A DNA stretch of 64,000 bases from Capitulum mitella. Taxonomy: Eukaryota; Arthropoda; Thecostraca; Pollicipedomorpha; Pollicipedidae. The stretch spans positions 9,359,432 through 9,423,431 of the forward strand of contig CP099846.1 of the NCBI GenBank assembly GCA_030062745.1, read 5' to 3'. The translations under genes were made by a program, and so were the position numbers. The notes under the pieces are model-generated. The model had not been told where the DNA came from. It ran no database searches and saw nothing but the letters and a program-made list of their open reading frames with translations. Numbering within the stretch: position 1 is the first letter of the stretch; each line of letters begins with the position of its first letter. Of the stretch, positions 19,183 through 30,849 are shown one piece after another.

Positions 19183-20604
19183 CTGGGCTATGAACAGCTT
19201 GGCTCGATCCAGCCAATGATGTCGCCGTCCCTGCCTCCTCTCCTGGATGCTCCTCAATAACCTACAAAAGGTCGACAGATTCGTCAGCTTAAGACGACTG
19301 ACAAAAGTGCTGACGATTTTTCACTAACAAAACGTTCCCTAGAGGAACATGTTTTGCATGCTAAATTTGCTAAAAATGCAACAAAAGATCAAACACGACA
19401 AGAATGCATTCAAAATATGGCCATCAAAGATGACAAAAAGGGATCTAGAGTTCCAGGGTGGTGACAGTTCGAAAAAAATGGTACCGACCTGGTCATAATC
19501 GATGAAAGGAATGTTTTCTATCAGGGATGAGGGGCAGGGCAGGTCGCTGGTTAGAGTCGGGCTGGTTGTCACTCTTAAAGCAAAAAAAAATATGTTGTCA
19601 AGATACTGAGCAAAGAAAAAATTAGTTTTAACTGGGAACAGTTGGCTGATGTGATTACATATGTCCATGGTATACAACACACCTTGTTGATCATGGCAAG
19701 GAAAGGCTGGAAAAAGACTTCAAACTGAGTCTGAAACTGTGGGCAAAGAAAAATTACAGATCATCTCACGGTTTAGGCATAAGAGCATCATCCAGAAATG
19801 CCAGCTCCCTCTGCCATCCCAGGTCTTCTGAGGGCTGCTGCAGCCCTCAGCCGCAGCCCTGCAGCAGGGCTGCAGCTCCTGTTGACCCGCTGGGTAGTGG
19901 CGCCTCTTCTTCACATGGTAATCCCGCAGACTTTTCCATCTCGCCTTGACATCCTGCACTGTAGATAACAGTTTACACCAATTACTTCCTGGAAACTGCC
20001 TTAGATGGTGCAAGTTTGCAAACAGAAATACGCAGAATTCTTCCATAGTGAGAATGAGAAATACTGTAGCATACAATCACTACAAATAATAGTCTCAGTA
20101 GCAATAATAATAGCATTCATGTCAACCAGAATACTATGTTGTATGGAGGCTGGCATGCTGCCACAGCCATGAAGCACATTACAGTTATTAACATTTTGAA
20201 TAAGTGAGAAAACCTAGATAAAAGACGTCATGTTGACAGCACTACAAAATGATCACTGGAGTCAGCAATACGAAATAAGCTATGACAAATGCTCATTATC
20301 TATTGGTATACTGCAAAGTGATTGGACTCTGATGCAGTGGTTGAGCATAACAATTTTATACATGAGAAATATGTTAAATGTGTGCCAGTATGAAAACCAG
20401 AACCATTATTATGGGAGATAGATCCTTACCAGAGCGTTCAGTTTCCTTGGCGACTGCCTCCCATGCCCACTTCTTTCGGCTGCGGTCATGGTATAGAGCG
20501 GTTCTTGACCTCCACAGTTCCTTTCTTTTCTTTATAGCCTCCACCAAACTGTGGTCTCCGCTTCGGTTGAAAGGCAAAATATTACGTATCCAAGGATAGG
20601 CCAC
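19183..20604 (-). CDS. Spliced MADF-domain gene (partial model)
   Basis: A MADF domain (a Myb/SANT-related DNA-binding fold, common in arthropod transcription factors and in PIF/Harbinger accessory proteins) is split over two exons. Exon A ends at 20430 (SLVEAIKKRKELWRSRTALY...WAWEAVAKETERS) and exon B starts at 19958 (VQDVKARWKSLRDYHVKKRR). The 471-bp intron 19959-20429 has GTAAGG and CTACAG ends and joins in frame. Further plausible exons on the same strand are 19736-19683, about 19573-19490 and 19261-19183, each with AG/GT borders; the last two join in frame (SLIENIPFIDYDQ + VIEEHPGEEAG). The phase between exon B and exon 3 does not resolve, perhaps because of a CTGCAG-rich expansion near 19830-19880. 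The 5' end is uncertain. Confidence 0.6.
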
Positions 20605-20848
20605 AAGGCCACATTATAATATGCACCGTGTAACACAAATGCATATAAAAACTCAAATCCCAGCATCAAAATATCCACCAAATCCTTTTCCATAAAGTAA
20701 TATTGGAATGCATTTGAGTAGTCTTCTGAATATGGCTGACTGAAAGGATGCATTTTTATGAGTTCTTCACGTGCCGAAATGCCCCCTTCACATGCCCCCA
20801 GCCGCTTCCCATATCCCTACCCATTAAGATATGGTATGAAATGTATGA
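20605..20848. other. Spacer, no gene seen
   Basis: AT-rich sequence between the MADF exon and the second mariner; nothing recognised. The TA target of the mariner is at 20849-20850. Confidence 0.4.
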
Positions 20849-20850
20849 TA

Positions 20851-21889
20851 CGAGGTCTGTCCGAAAAGTAACGAGACTGGCTTTATAAGAACTTTATTAG
20901 AAAAAATTGAAAAGTACCAAAGTCAAATTCCTTCAAAGTAGTCCCGTTCAAGTCTAACACAATTGTGCATTCGCGTTTTCCAGGATTCAATACACTCCTG
21001 GAAGGCATCTTCTGGGATCTTTCTGAGCTCCGTCGTCGCGGCCGTTTTGATGGAATCGTTATCAGGAAAATGGGTTCCCTTCAGAACAGATTTGATCGTG
21101 GGGAAGAGGAAAAAGTCACAGGGGGCCAGGTTGGGGGAATATGGAGGTTGTTCCAAAGTTGCATTGTTCCTTTCTGCCAGAAACTGGCGAATACTCAGGG
21201 CTGTGTGAGCAGGAGCGTTGTCGTGATGGAGGATCCATGCATTGGTTTCCCAAAGGCTCCGCCTCTTGTCCCGCACTGCTCTCACGAGGCGCCGAAGAAT
21301 CTCCGTGTAGACGGTTTGGTTCACTGTTTGGCCTTTGGATAAGAATTCGAAGTGAACGATGCCTTGAATATCGAAAAACACAATGAGCATCACTTTCACT
21401 TTCGACTTCGACTTCCTTGCTTTCTTTGGCCTTGGGGATCCAGGACTTTTCCATTCACGACTCTGTCTCTTCGTTTCCGGATCGTATTCGAATACCCATG
21501 TTTCATCACCAGTTATGACATTGTTGAGCAAGTCTGGTTCCTCCTCCAGACGCTGGGTAATGTCTTGGCAAACAGTGAATCTTCGTTGTTTTTGGTCTTC
21601 GGAGAGCATCTTTGGAACCATTTTTGCACACAGCTCGCGCATTTCCAAGTTTTCAGTAGGATGTTCCACACTGTGTCTCTGCCAATGGAAAGCTTCTCAG
21701 AAATCATTCTCGCAGTCAGTTGACGATCTGCGCGCACCAGTTGCTTCACCCGATCGATGTTGCCAGCAGTCCTGCTTGTCACCGGCCTGCCGGATCTTCG
21801 ATCGTCCTCACATTCCTCTCGTTCTTTTCGGAACCGTTTGTGCCATTCAAAAGCACGAGCTCTTGACATTGTTTCTTCTTTGTAAACTA
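20851..21889 (-). pseudogene. Mariner transposase pseudogene, 5'-truncated element
   Basis: One end is present, CGAGGTCTGTCCGAAAAGTA at 20851, preceded by TA. The transposase is read on the minus strand. HTH region: MSRARAFEWHKRFRKEREEC and RRSGRPVTSR, from 21869. It then shifts frame near 21660 into the catalytic part, 21669-20923, with GDETWVFEYDP, HHDNAPAHTALS and SPNLAPCDFFLFP. The first residues of the protein and the other terminal repeat are missing, because the sequence changes to LINE copy L1 at about 21890. It is a different lineage from the intact mariner at 12.5 kb (overall pattern alike, many substitutions). Confidence 0.85.
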
Positions 21890-21939
21890 TGTCTCCTTCC
21901 GAGAGGCAAGAGACTTATACAATGACACGCATCTAAAGT

Positions 21940-22640
21940 CGTCTTACGCCGCGAAGGTGAAGACTGCTGTGCCGGCGAAGCAGTCTGAACAGATGACGTT
22001 GCCACAACTGGTAAACCTTTGAAGCATCACGGCCTTGCCGTCGTACCTGCGCCCCCTGCACCGGCCACGTCCTTGGGATCCCCGACGCTTCCTGTGCCCG
22101 CCACCTCGGTGGTGACCACGACCCCGGACGTTCCGTCGGCTGGGGACAGTGGGTGGACCGTGTTCCGGCGGGGTCGGGGTTCTTCTCCGGCGCGGAGCGG
22201 TTCTCCACCGGGACCGGTTGCGTCTCCTGCGTCCGCAACACCCACGCCGCCACCTGCCGCGGCCTGGAGACGCTCCCCGGTGACCGCTCCGTCGGGGACG
22301 CAGCTCTCGGGCGGGGGTTCCCGTCCTCGAGCGCCGCGCAGTACGGGTGTCACCGTGCGCCCGGGTGCTCCGGATCTGGGGGCTGCGGGTCGCGCGGCCC
22401 GGAGCGTGGGGTCGGCGGTTGCGCCGGCCGGGGCCCATCCGTCGCCGTCTGGCGATGGCGCGGCCATGGGCCCGCCCCCTGCTCCGGCGCGGGGTGGGTC
22501 GGCGTCTTCCTCCCCGGCCGCGGGCCGGACAACAAAACGCCCGCCGCAATGGCCTGTGTCCCCGACGGACGGGGGCAGGGCCAAAGTGCGCGGCAGCTGT
22601 GCTGACGCTCGTCCACCCACGGGAGGGTCATGACCGTGCA
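21940..22640 (+). pseudogene. L1 ORF1, C-terminal proline-rich remnant
   Basis: Covers the part downstream of the CCHC knuckles. It matches L2 ORF1 from the YAAKVKTA segment onward, but an indel near 22015 breaks the frame. The tail is low-complexity Pro/Ala/Ser/Arg, as in the other copies. Confidence 0.75.
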
Positions 22641-22769
22641 AAAGGGCTGACCACTACTTTTGAACACTTTAACCTCGCACATGCAGTTACTGTTTTAGTG
22701 TTCCTGCAGGTGCTGATGCTTCGTTTAAATACCGGGACGCTGTGTTTTAACACTCTTTTAACCCGACCT

Positions 22770-25700
22770 TATATAGGTCATTTTACAGTGGAACTGTAGA
22801 GGTGATAGGTCAAGCGCCACTGATCTGCACGCTATTCTGAGACAGCGTTGCCCATTTGCTGTTGGTCTCCAGGAGACAAAACTGGCACCGAACACTTGTT
22901 TTAGCCTCAAGGGATACAGCATATTTCGTCGTGACGAGCCAGTCGACACCGTTGCGCACGGTGGGATCGTGCTAGCAGTTCACCATGGTGTTCCCACCCA
23001 GCGGCTCAACGTGCGCGCAGATGTGCAGGCTGTTGCAGTGAGGGTGCACTTGGGACGCCGTGCAATAACACAGTGTATTTGGTGCCTGGTCCTGTTTTTC
23101 CTTCGTTCGAGCTTCGGCGTCTGATTGCAGAGGTGCCTGCACCTCTCCTGCTTTTGGGTGACTTTAATGCTGACCATATTAATTGGGGCTGTGACAATAC
23201 CGACACACCTGGTCGACTTTTAGAACGCTTCTTGAACGACGAATCGCTATGTCTTTTAAACATTGGAGCCAAAACACCTTTTACTTTGCCTACCGGACAA
23301 ACATCGGCTCTAGACCTGAGCATCTGTAGCCCACAGATGATGCAGTACTTGACGTGGTCGGTGGATGACGACCCACGCGGAAGCGATCGCTTGCCAGTAT
23401 GTCTGCACTATAAGGACGGTGCCGTGCTTGGCTCAAGGCCACGACGGTGGTTGCTTCGACATGCTGACCGGGGCAAGTTTGAGGAACAGGTTGAATTGGC
23501 CGTGCGTTGGCGTCAGCCGGAGGAGCGGCCGATGTCGGTGGACGAATTTACCGAGATGATCGTGCAGGCAGCGGGACAAAGCATCCCCACAACATCTGGT
23601 GCTCCCCGCCGCCCACCATTGCCAGGGTGGACGAAAGCGTGTAGAGACGCCATTTGTACACGCAGACGAGCTTACAGGGCATTCGATCGTTGTAGTACAC
23701 TTGATAGCCTGATTGCTTTTAGACAAGCGAGGGCCTCGGCACGTTGTGTTATCTTGGAGGCGAAACGGCGGTCATGGCGAGAGTATGTGGGCGGCCTGAA
23801 CCGCTCCACCCGCACTTCGGAGGTCTGGGACCGCATCAAGAGGATAGCGGGCCGACACTGCGCTAAGCCGCTGCCCGTGCTGCGCGTGCACGGCCATGAC
23901 GTGTTTCACCCTGCTGACGTTGCCAACGAGATCGGCCGCGCCCTCGCAGAGTGCTGCCGGGGTGGCGGCGCCGATCTTGAGTTTGTGCGCCACAAAACTC
24001 GCTGTGAGCGGTCGCTAGTGAACTTTTATACCTCTGAGCGGCACTCCTATAACGAAGCGTTCACAATGGCTGGACTCAGGTCAGCAATATCATCCCAGCG
24101 CAGTGTGTCGGGGGGCCCAGACGAAGTACATAACGATATGCTTCGACACCTTCCACATTGCGCGGTTGAGACCTTGCTGACTGTGTTCAATGCGATTTGG
24201 TCCTGTGGCGAGTTCCTGTTGGCCTGGCGAGAGGCCATCGTCATCCCTCTGTGCAAGCCCGGCAAGAGTGGTTTAAATCCTCTTGATTATCGTCCCATGT
24301 CTTTGATATCTTCCTTGTGCAAACTTTTGGAGAAGATGGTTAACCTCCCCCTGACCTGGTTTTTAGAGAAGAACAACGTGTTTGACAATGCTCAGTGCGG
24401 TCTCCGGAAAAACCGTAGTACTGTCGACTACCTTTTAGCCCTAGACACTGCAGTGCGTGTTGCTTTTCGGGAACGACGTCATGTGGGAAGTGTGTTTTTC
24501 GACATCGAGGGTGCGTATGACACGCCGTGGCGACACGGCATTCTCTTAAAGGTTTTTGGGCAAGGTATTCGTGGCCGTATGGGCGTGTTTTTACAGAAGT
24601 ACTTGGATGACCGTTTTTTTCCGTGTTCTTGTAGGAAAGCACTTTTATGACCGGTTTCTGCAGGTGAACGGCGTACCTCAGGGTGGTGTGTTAAGTGTGA
24701 CACTTTTTGCCATTATGATAAACGATGTGGTAGACAGACGGCCTCGCTCCGTAGGACGGCCACTGTTCGTCGACGATCTGGCAATATGGTGTAAGGCGTC
24801 CAGTGCTATCTCGATGGAGAGACACTTGCAGTTGGGTGTTGGTCGCTTGGAGAAGTGGAGCCTGGCAAATGGCTTCCGTTTTTCGACGTCAAAAACAGTT
24901 GCGTGCCACTTTTGCCGCTCTCGACGTGGCTGTCCCGCGTTATTTGTGCAACTGTACGGGAAACTGATTCCGTCGGAGCCAGTAGTGTGGTTTCTTGGAC
25001 TGCAGTTTGACAAACGATTGACGTACAGGGAACATTTTAAATCGCCGCGTGAGAAGTGTTTTAAATCACTGAACGTTTTAAAGTGTGTCGCAGGTACATC
25101 GTACGGTGCGGATAGAGTGACGTTGCTCTGTCTATACAGATCCCTGATTCGCTTAAGTTGGACTATGCTTGTTTTGTGAATGACTCTGCATGCGACTCCA
25201 GCAAGCGTACGTTGGACACAGTGCACAACTCTGCCTTGCGCATTGCTACGGGTGCCTTCAGAACGTCTCCCACCGCTAGTATCTTGGTGGAAGCTAACGA
25301 GCCACCCCTGGCTTTGCGACGGAAGGTGCTCGGGCTGCGGTATGCATGCAAGTTAGCTCAGTTCCCCGACCACCCGACATATGAGGCGGTGTTTTCTTCC
25401 AGCACAATAGCCCTTTTTCGCACCGGACGATCTCTGAAAGCCACTCCTTTCTGTGTGAGAGTCCATGACCTGTTAATTGAGAGCGGTGTGCGACTGAGGT
25501 CCGTGGCACGTTCTTACGATCTAGACATACCTCCCTGGGAACTGGTGTCCCCTGTGGTGGACGTGTCTTTGGCTGAGAACCGGAAGCGCGACGTGGCCCC
25601 GGAGGAGTTACGGTGCAGAGCACTGGAGCACATGGCATCCTACGATGGCCATATGACTGCTTTCACCGATGGATCGAGGACGGAGGCTGGTGTGGGCTGT

Positions 25701-26489
25701 GCTTTCGTGTGTGGCCCTGACACTCGGTCATTTACTTTGCCACCTCATGCATCGGTTTATACGTCGGAACTCGTGGCTATCGACAAGGCGCTGTGTTTCA
25801 TTGAGGCAAGCGACGATGGTTTTTACGTACTTTTTACAGACTCGCTGAGTAGCCTTTTAGCGCTGAAGTGTTTCCATCCGCGTCATCCCCTTATACAGGA
25901 TATTTTAAGACGATTGACAGCGTTAGACCGACATGGAAAGAGAGTGACGTTCTGTTGGATCCCCAGCCACGTGGGGATATCTGGCAACGAACGAGCCGAT
26001 GCAGCCGCGAAGCGTGCGTCACGCATGTGTGTGACGCGACGAATGTCATTGCCTGCCAAGGACTTTTATCGTGTGTTTTCGTCATATATGTATGACTTGT
26101 GGCAGCGTGAGTGGGATGCGCTCGGTCCGAATAAGCTCAAAAGTATTAAACCCCGCCTAGGAACTTGGGCCTCAAGTTCACGCGAAAACCGGCGAGAGGA
26201 GGTTATTCTCTGCCGTTTGTGCCTAGGCCACACATACGTAACGCATCACCATCTGTTAAAGGGCGAAGAGAGAGGGATGTGCCCCCGCTGCAGTGAGCCC
26301 CTCACTGTGCACCATGTGCTGATCACATGCAATGGTTTGACTTCAGAGCGTTTGCGGCACTTTGGCCACAGTACGACTCCTCGCACTTTGCAGGATTTGC
26401 TGAGTGACGAGTCTCGTTTTATAGAGACGGGACAGTTGTTCCGGTTTTTATTGGATGTCGGTTTTTCTGCGGTTTTTTCACGCTACTAG
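22770..26489 (+). pseudogene. L1 ORF2 pseudogene (endonuclease-RT-RNase H)
   Basis: Same protein as L2 ORF2. Three frame breaks are visible by comparison: near 23065 (deletion in the endonuclease), near 24632 (an extra T in a T run within the RT) and near 25155 (a lost CT after the RT). The domain landmarks survive between them: LLGDFNADHINWG (endonuclease), FFDIEGAYDT, VPQGGVLSVTLF and FVDDLAIW (RT), and FTDGSRTEAGVG and SHVGISGNERADAAAK (RNase H). Confidence 0.88.
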
Positions 26490-26680
26490 TCACATGTGTT
26501 TTATTTTGTGTATGCTGTTGTAGGTAACTTTTTTGTCTTGACATAATTGCGTTATATTACGCCGTCGGATTTTATTAATCGTCGTGACTCTTTTTAATGG
26601 AGCTACTTGAAGAAGTTATGGGCGCCGAATGACCCTGCAGTCGGTGCGCCCCTAAGCCCCAATAACCAACCAACCAACCA

Positions 26681-29430
26681 AGCCGAGTGATCACCCCGGG
26701 AAGGGATCGTTTGTCGCACCTGGTTGTCCCGCGAACGCGCACCCACACCGTGTCGCCAACGCGCCAGCCGTCGCGTGTTGGCACAACAGTCGGCACCGCT
26801 CGTGTAGAATCCACCGGCAAGTCTCGGAAGACGTACCGGTAGAGCCCAACACACGGTGCGCTGTCGCTCGCACCACGTGGCGTCGCGTTATAACGATGTA
26901 CCGCCTCCTGGACACCGCATCCGGTCCGAGCTATAATTACCTTAACAGTTCTGTGATTTCGCTCCACTATGCCGTTCCCGCCGGCCTCGTACGCGGCGCG
27001 ATAATGAATCGCCACCTGCCACTTGGAAGCCAACGCCTGCACGGCACGGGAGCGGAATTCGCTGTCATTGTCAAGGATCAGTTCCGCAGGGGCACCTCGT
27101 TCCCAGAAGATCTGCTCCAGCTCGCGCACGACTTCCTCGCTCGTGTTCCTACGAAGTTGTCGCCACAACGCGAACCGCGTGGGACCGCAGTCGATCACGG
27201 ACAAGTACAAGCTCGCGCCCACGTGTACCACATCAGCGGCTAGGCGGGCCCACGGCGTCTCGACACCGAGATGTCCATGCCGCCACCGCACGGGAGCGGG
27301 GTCGATGGACCGGCAAACGTCGCAGCCCTGCACAACCGCCCGAGCATCCTCTCGACGAACGTTTTCCGGCAGCTCCCGCCGCGCATACCACAGAGTTTTT
27401 CGCACACCAGGGTGACCGACCTGATGGTGCACTGCCGCAACGCGTGCTCTCAGCTCGACTTGCCCCGGAGACGTCGGCGCCGCGGCTGCAACCACACGGT
27501 CGCCGCGCGTCAACCATTTTTGCGGAACACGCGTGAGCCTGTCAGCGAGGTTCATCTCCGATCGAACCAGCTCAACCGCCACACTCAAGCCGTACTCATC
27601 CGTCAGTTGCGCGATCAATCTAAGTCGTCGCCGAATCAACATTTCCGACTGAGCTTTGGTTCGCAGCCTTGCCCTCCCTGTGAGCAAGTCCTGGAGCCAC
27701 TTGTGCACAGCTGCAGAGTCGACCCGCAGTGACAGCTCGTTCGCACACCATGCGATCGCGAGATTCATTCCACGAATGACGGCGTCCAACTCGGCCATGT
27801 TTATGTGATTCACCGAATCATGCTCCGACCGCAGCCAACAGGCGTCTTCCACGATGCTCTCATCGCCAGTTGTGAGCACAACGCCCGTCGCGATCGAGCT
27901 CGCATCAGTCCACACAACCAGCGATCTACCGCGAACCTCCCATTGACCGCGCGCCGGGTCCTCAGCGCGAGCCCGCTCCCACAGTTCGCCAACGATCGAC
28001 ACCACGCCCGGATCATCGATCACGTCATCCCATCCGTGGGTAACCTCGTTAGCTCGCCGCTTCAGCCATGCCACTGCCGGTCGCAACCATCCGGCCACCG
28101 GTAAATGTCCCACCAACGAGCCAGTCCACTTGAACACCGTCCGACGCGTCAAGACCGGCGGCGGCGACGGAACCTCGCCGTCGCGCGCCCACGTCAGCAC
28201 ACCGTCCTGCGTGCGCACGACTCGTAGACCCAGAGCACGCACACTGCCCGTCGCCACTCGCTCGGGAGGCTTACACTCCAGCCCGAACTTGGCGAAGTGA
28301 CCAATCACCTCTTCCGCGCTCACAATCGCCTCGTTCACGAGCAGGTCGTCGACGTACGCGAGTACACCGCGGCGCATCCTTTCGTCCTGGTCCAGGACTG
28401 TCCCCACAACCGCTTTCATGATCAGTGGCGCCACGTTCAGTCCGAAACCAAGCCTTGTCAGGCAATGGAGGCGACCGTCCACTTCCACAGTCTGGTATGG
28501 CCACAACGACCTGTCCATGTGAAGCTGCAAATACGCGCTCTTCAGATCCACAACGGCGATACGGTCCCCATGCCGGCGCCAGTTGCGAAGCTGTTCCGCA
28601 CACACATCTGCCTCCACCGCATGGACAGGAACGTATCCGTTCAGTTCGCGGAAGTCCAGGACAGGTCGCACCTTGTGTTTCTGCGGCTGCTCCACGGCCA
28701 TCAGAGGGATAAGAGCGCGCGCCTCACCCATTGTACCCACATCGTACGGTACGAGCCATCCTTTCTCGATCCACCCCTGGATCTCACGATCGAACGCCTC
28801 TCGTGCCCGCGCTGGCACATTATACTGGCCCACCGCATTTGCCAGTCGCCCTGGCGGCCCCCCGCTCGCCCATTTCCACCGAACCGTCCACTTACTGCCA
28901 TCGAATTCGCACGAAAAATCCTTCTCGTCGACACACAAGGCCGACTCCAGCCGCGGGCCTCCACCCCTTGCTGCTGCTGCTGCTGAAGCCGCTGCTGCTG
29001 ACCGCCCACCGCCTCCACCGGTCGGCTGCACAGCGACCCTCCGCTGGCCGCCTCCAGCGGCCGGCCGGTCACCAGTGCCCTCTGCGCCGGCCGGCTCCGG
29101 CTGTCGTTCCGTCGCCGCACTGAACGATACATCTGTCGGCGAACACAACCGCACTCTCCCCAGTGCAACGATTCCGTCCATACCCAACACCAGATCGACT
29201 CCCAACGGTCGATCCTTCACCACCAAGGCGGCGAGCGTTACCCGCCTTCCCCGGCACTCGAGCTCGATGTCCGTCTCACGGTCGCACCGGAGCTGTCCCC
29301 CACTCACAGTTGTCAGCGTCACAGCCTTACCACGCCCCGCCCGACAACACCCCTGGAAGACCAACGTGTCGGTACAACCGGTGTCCACGAGCGCCCGACA
29401 CCGGCGCCCATGAATCCAGACGTCGATCAC
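26681..29430 (-). CDS. Gypsy-like Pol polyprotein (PR-RT-RH-IN), C-terminally truncated
   Basis: One long open frame encodes the enzymes in Ty3/gypsy order. Aspartic protease ALVDTGCTDTLVFQG (about residues 13-27). Reverse transcriptase with KVRPVLDFRELNG, VVDLKSAYLQLH and AYVDDLLV. RNase H with VVWTDASSIATGVVL. Integrase with a zinc-binding HHCC region (HHQVGHPGVRKT and CDVCRSID) and catalytic core (AADVVH, LDNDSEF, GIVERNHRT). It follows gag in the -1 frame, overlapping its stop, so frameshifting would be needed to make Gag-Pol; no canonical slippery heptamer is obvious. The last residues after PGVITRL come from the LINE tail, so the integrase C-terminus is lost. No envelope gene is visible. 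Confidence 0.88.
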
Positions 29431-30197
29431 TGGCAGTGCGCGTTTGGAGCTCCGTGAGACGGCGGTCGCGCTGACGCCGCCTCGGGATGGCCCCCCTGCC
29501 GTCTCGGGCAGCGCGCCGCCAAGTGGCCCACCTCGCCGCAGGTCCAGCAGCGGCGCGGCGGGCGCCGCTCGGCTGGCCCTTGACGTGTAGCGGCGGCGGC
29601 GGAAGGAACCGACCCGTAAACTCCAGACGACGTGATGTCCATGTCCCGAGCGAGGAGAGCCAGTTCCCGCGGCGTCTTGCGCTCCGCCCGCGTCCCGACG
29701 CGGAGACGACGGCGCGCGTCCTCTAGCAGCCCTTCGACGAACTTTGCATCCAACAAAGTGTCCGGGACCGGGCCGACGATAAACAGCGCCGCGAGCTCAC
29801 GTAAAGCTTGCAGATATTCCTCCATCGTCTCCCCTGGTTGCCACTTGCGAGCCTGAAACTCGGCGTAAGCGTCCTGCCATGGCGGCGTGAACGCGTCCAG
29901 GAGGGCGGCTCGGACACGCGTGGCCGACTCCTGATCCTCCGGGGGCAGGGTTGCCCACACAGCATACGCTGCTCCGGCCAGTCGCTCCGGTAGCACAGTT
30001 ATGAAGTCGACTCCTCGTCTCACACATAACGTCTTGAAACGGTCAAACCACTCTGCCACAGAGCGTCCGCCGCTGAATTCCGGCACGATCCGCGAATCAA
30101 AAGTACGGCTCTCAACTCCTACAACTCTGGCCGGCCGCCGCTCTTGCACTTCTCCACCAGCCGCTTCCACCACCGCACTCGGCTCTGTACTCGCCAT
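29427..30197 (-). CDS. Gypsy-like Gag with CCHC knuckle
   Basis: 256 codons from ATG 30197. A retrotransposon gag domain (EFSGGRSVAEWFDRFKTLC through GLLEDARRRLRVG) is followed by an arginine/proline linker and one zinc knuckle, CWTCGEVGHLAARC. Gag forms the particle and binds element RNA. The stop lies at the start of pol, which is in the -1 frame. No internal disruption is seen. Its closest relative in the window is the Gag at 32226-32999. Confidence 0.85.
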   Translation of the reverse strand: MASTEPSAVVEAAGGEVQERRPARVVGVESRTFDSRIVPEFSGGRSVAEWFDRFKTLCVRRGVDFITVLPERLAGAAYAVWATLPPEDQESATRVRAALLDAFTPPWQDAYAEFQARKWQPGETMEEYLQALRELAALFIVGPVPDTLLDAKFVEGLLEDARRRLRVGTRAERKTPRELALLARDMDITSSGVYGSVPSAAAATRQGPAERRPPRRCWTCGEVGHLAARCPRRQGGHPEAASARPPSHGAPNAHCQ

Positions 30198-30229
30198 TAG
30201 TCCAGTTTCACTCAGGCAGAGCCGAAATA

Positions 30230-30488
30230 GCTTGTAGTTGTATTAAAGTCCTTCTGAGCGTTCTAGGCAGCAAGCAACGCAAGCACATACACAGTCACGC
30301 TCGTCCCCCCGCTGCCACTGCGCGCTCTGCCTTCCGGAGATGCTCTCTCACTGCAGCCGCGCCGGCCGCCGAGAGCTCAGATGTCACATATGTACCTCGC
30401 TGGCAGGAGCAAGCCAGCGAGACAGGTCAACCAGAAACTAGCGAGACAGGTCAACCAGAAACTTCCCACACGACATTATCATAACACA
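30230..30488 (-). repeat. Probable 5' LTR of gypsy-like element 1
   Basis: Begins TGTGTTATGATAATG at 30488 on the minus strand, interrupting the pol of element 2 just after RPVLDY. It contains the 24-bp tandem repeat and ends near ...CTACA at about 30230. The other LTR is missing, so the end points are estimates. Confidence 0.5.
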
Positions 30489-30846
30489 GGTAGTCTAATA
30501 CAGGCCGTACTTTGTTCTTCTGCGGCTGTTGCATCGCCATCGGCGGGATCAAGCCGCGCGGCGGACCGTCCACCGCCTCGTCATACGGCTGCAGCCAACC
30601 CTCTCTGATCCAGACGGCCACCTCCGCGTCATACGCCGTTTTCGCCACAGCCGGCACGGCGTACTGGCTCACTCGATTGTTCAGGCGTTCAGGGCCCTCG
30701 CCATCCGCCCACGCCCACTCCACCGTCCAGCGTCCGGAACGGCCATCAAACCGTGCACTGAAGTCGACGGCATCCACGGCCAAGTCGCGAGTGCTGCTCT
30801 CGAGCCGCCGCCGCACAGAACGACACATCTGTGGGCGTCCGCACAA
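30489..30846 (-). pseudogene. Pol fragment of gypsy-like element 2 (RT start)
   Basis: Encodes PTDVSF-type linker, an IREGWLQPYDEA segment and QQPQKNKVRPVLDY, matching the region before and at the start of RT in element 1. It ends where the element 1 LTR starts. A small frame break lies at the nested-element boundary. Confidence 0.8.
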
Positions 30847-30849
30847 TTA

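Larger units (their letters stand above)
21890..26680 (+). mobile_element. I-group-type LINE copy L1, 5'-truncated and frameshifted
   Basis: Starts within ORF1 (matching L2 from about 37977) and ends with the shared 3' UTR and an ACCA/AACC tail at about 26680. The 5' flank is a mariner pseudogene and the 3' flank is a gypsy-type integrase gene, so no target duplication can be shown. It is the most diverged of the four copies. Confidence 0.88.
26681..30488 (-). mobile_element. Ty3/gypsy-like LTR retrotransposon 1, 3' end missing
   Basis: Minus strand: a probable 5' LTR (30488 to about 30230), gag (30197-29427) and pol (about 29430-26681). The element stops at 26681 where LINE L1 ends, so the 3' LTR is absent. 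The LTR holds a 24-bp tandem duplication (GTTTCTGGTTGACCTGTCTC, 30426-30470). The leader word CTACAAGCTATTTCGGC just before gag is shared with element 2. Confidence 0.8.

Noticed and set aside
22019-22641. Several 150-200 codon frames on both strands in the LINE ORF1 tails (also 38.1-38.7 and 55.9-56.5 kb)
   Set aside because: They are GC-rich shadows of the proline-rich ORF1 tail; they recur identically in every LINE copy.
28297-29413. Plus-strand frames of 229 and 276 codons opposite the gypsy pol
   Set aside because: Antisense of a well-supported pol gene in GC-rich sequence, with no recognisable motif.
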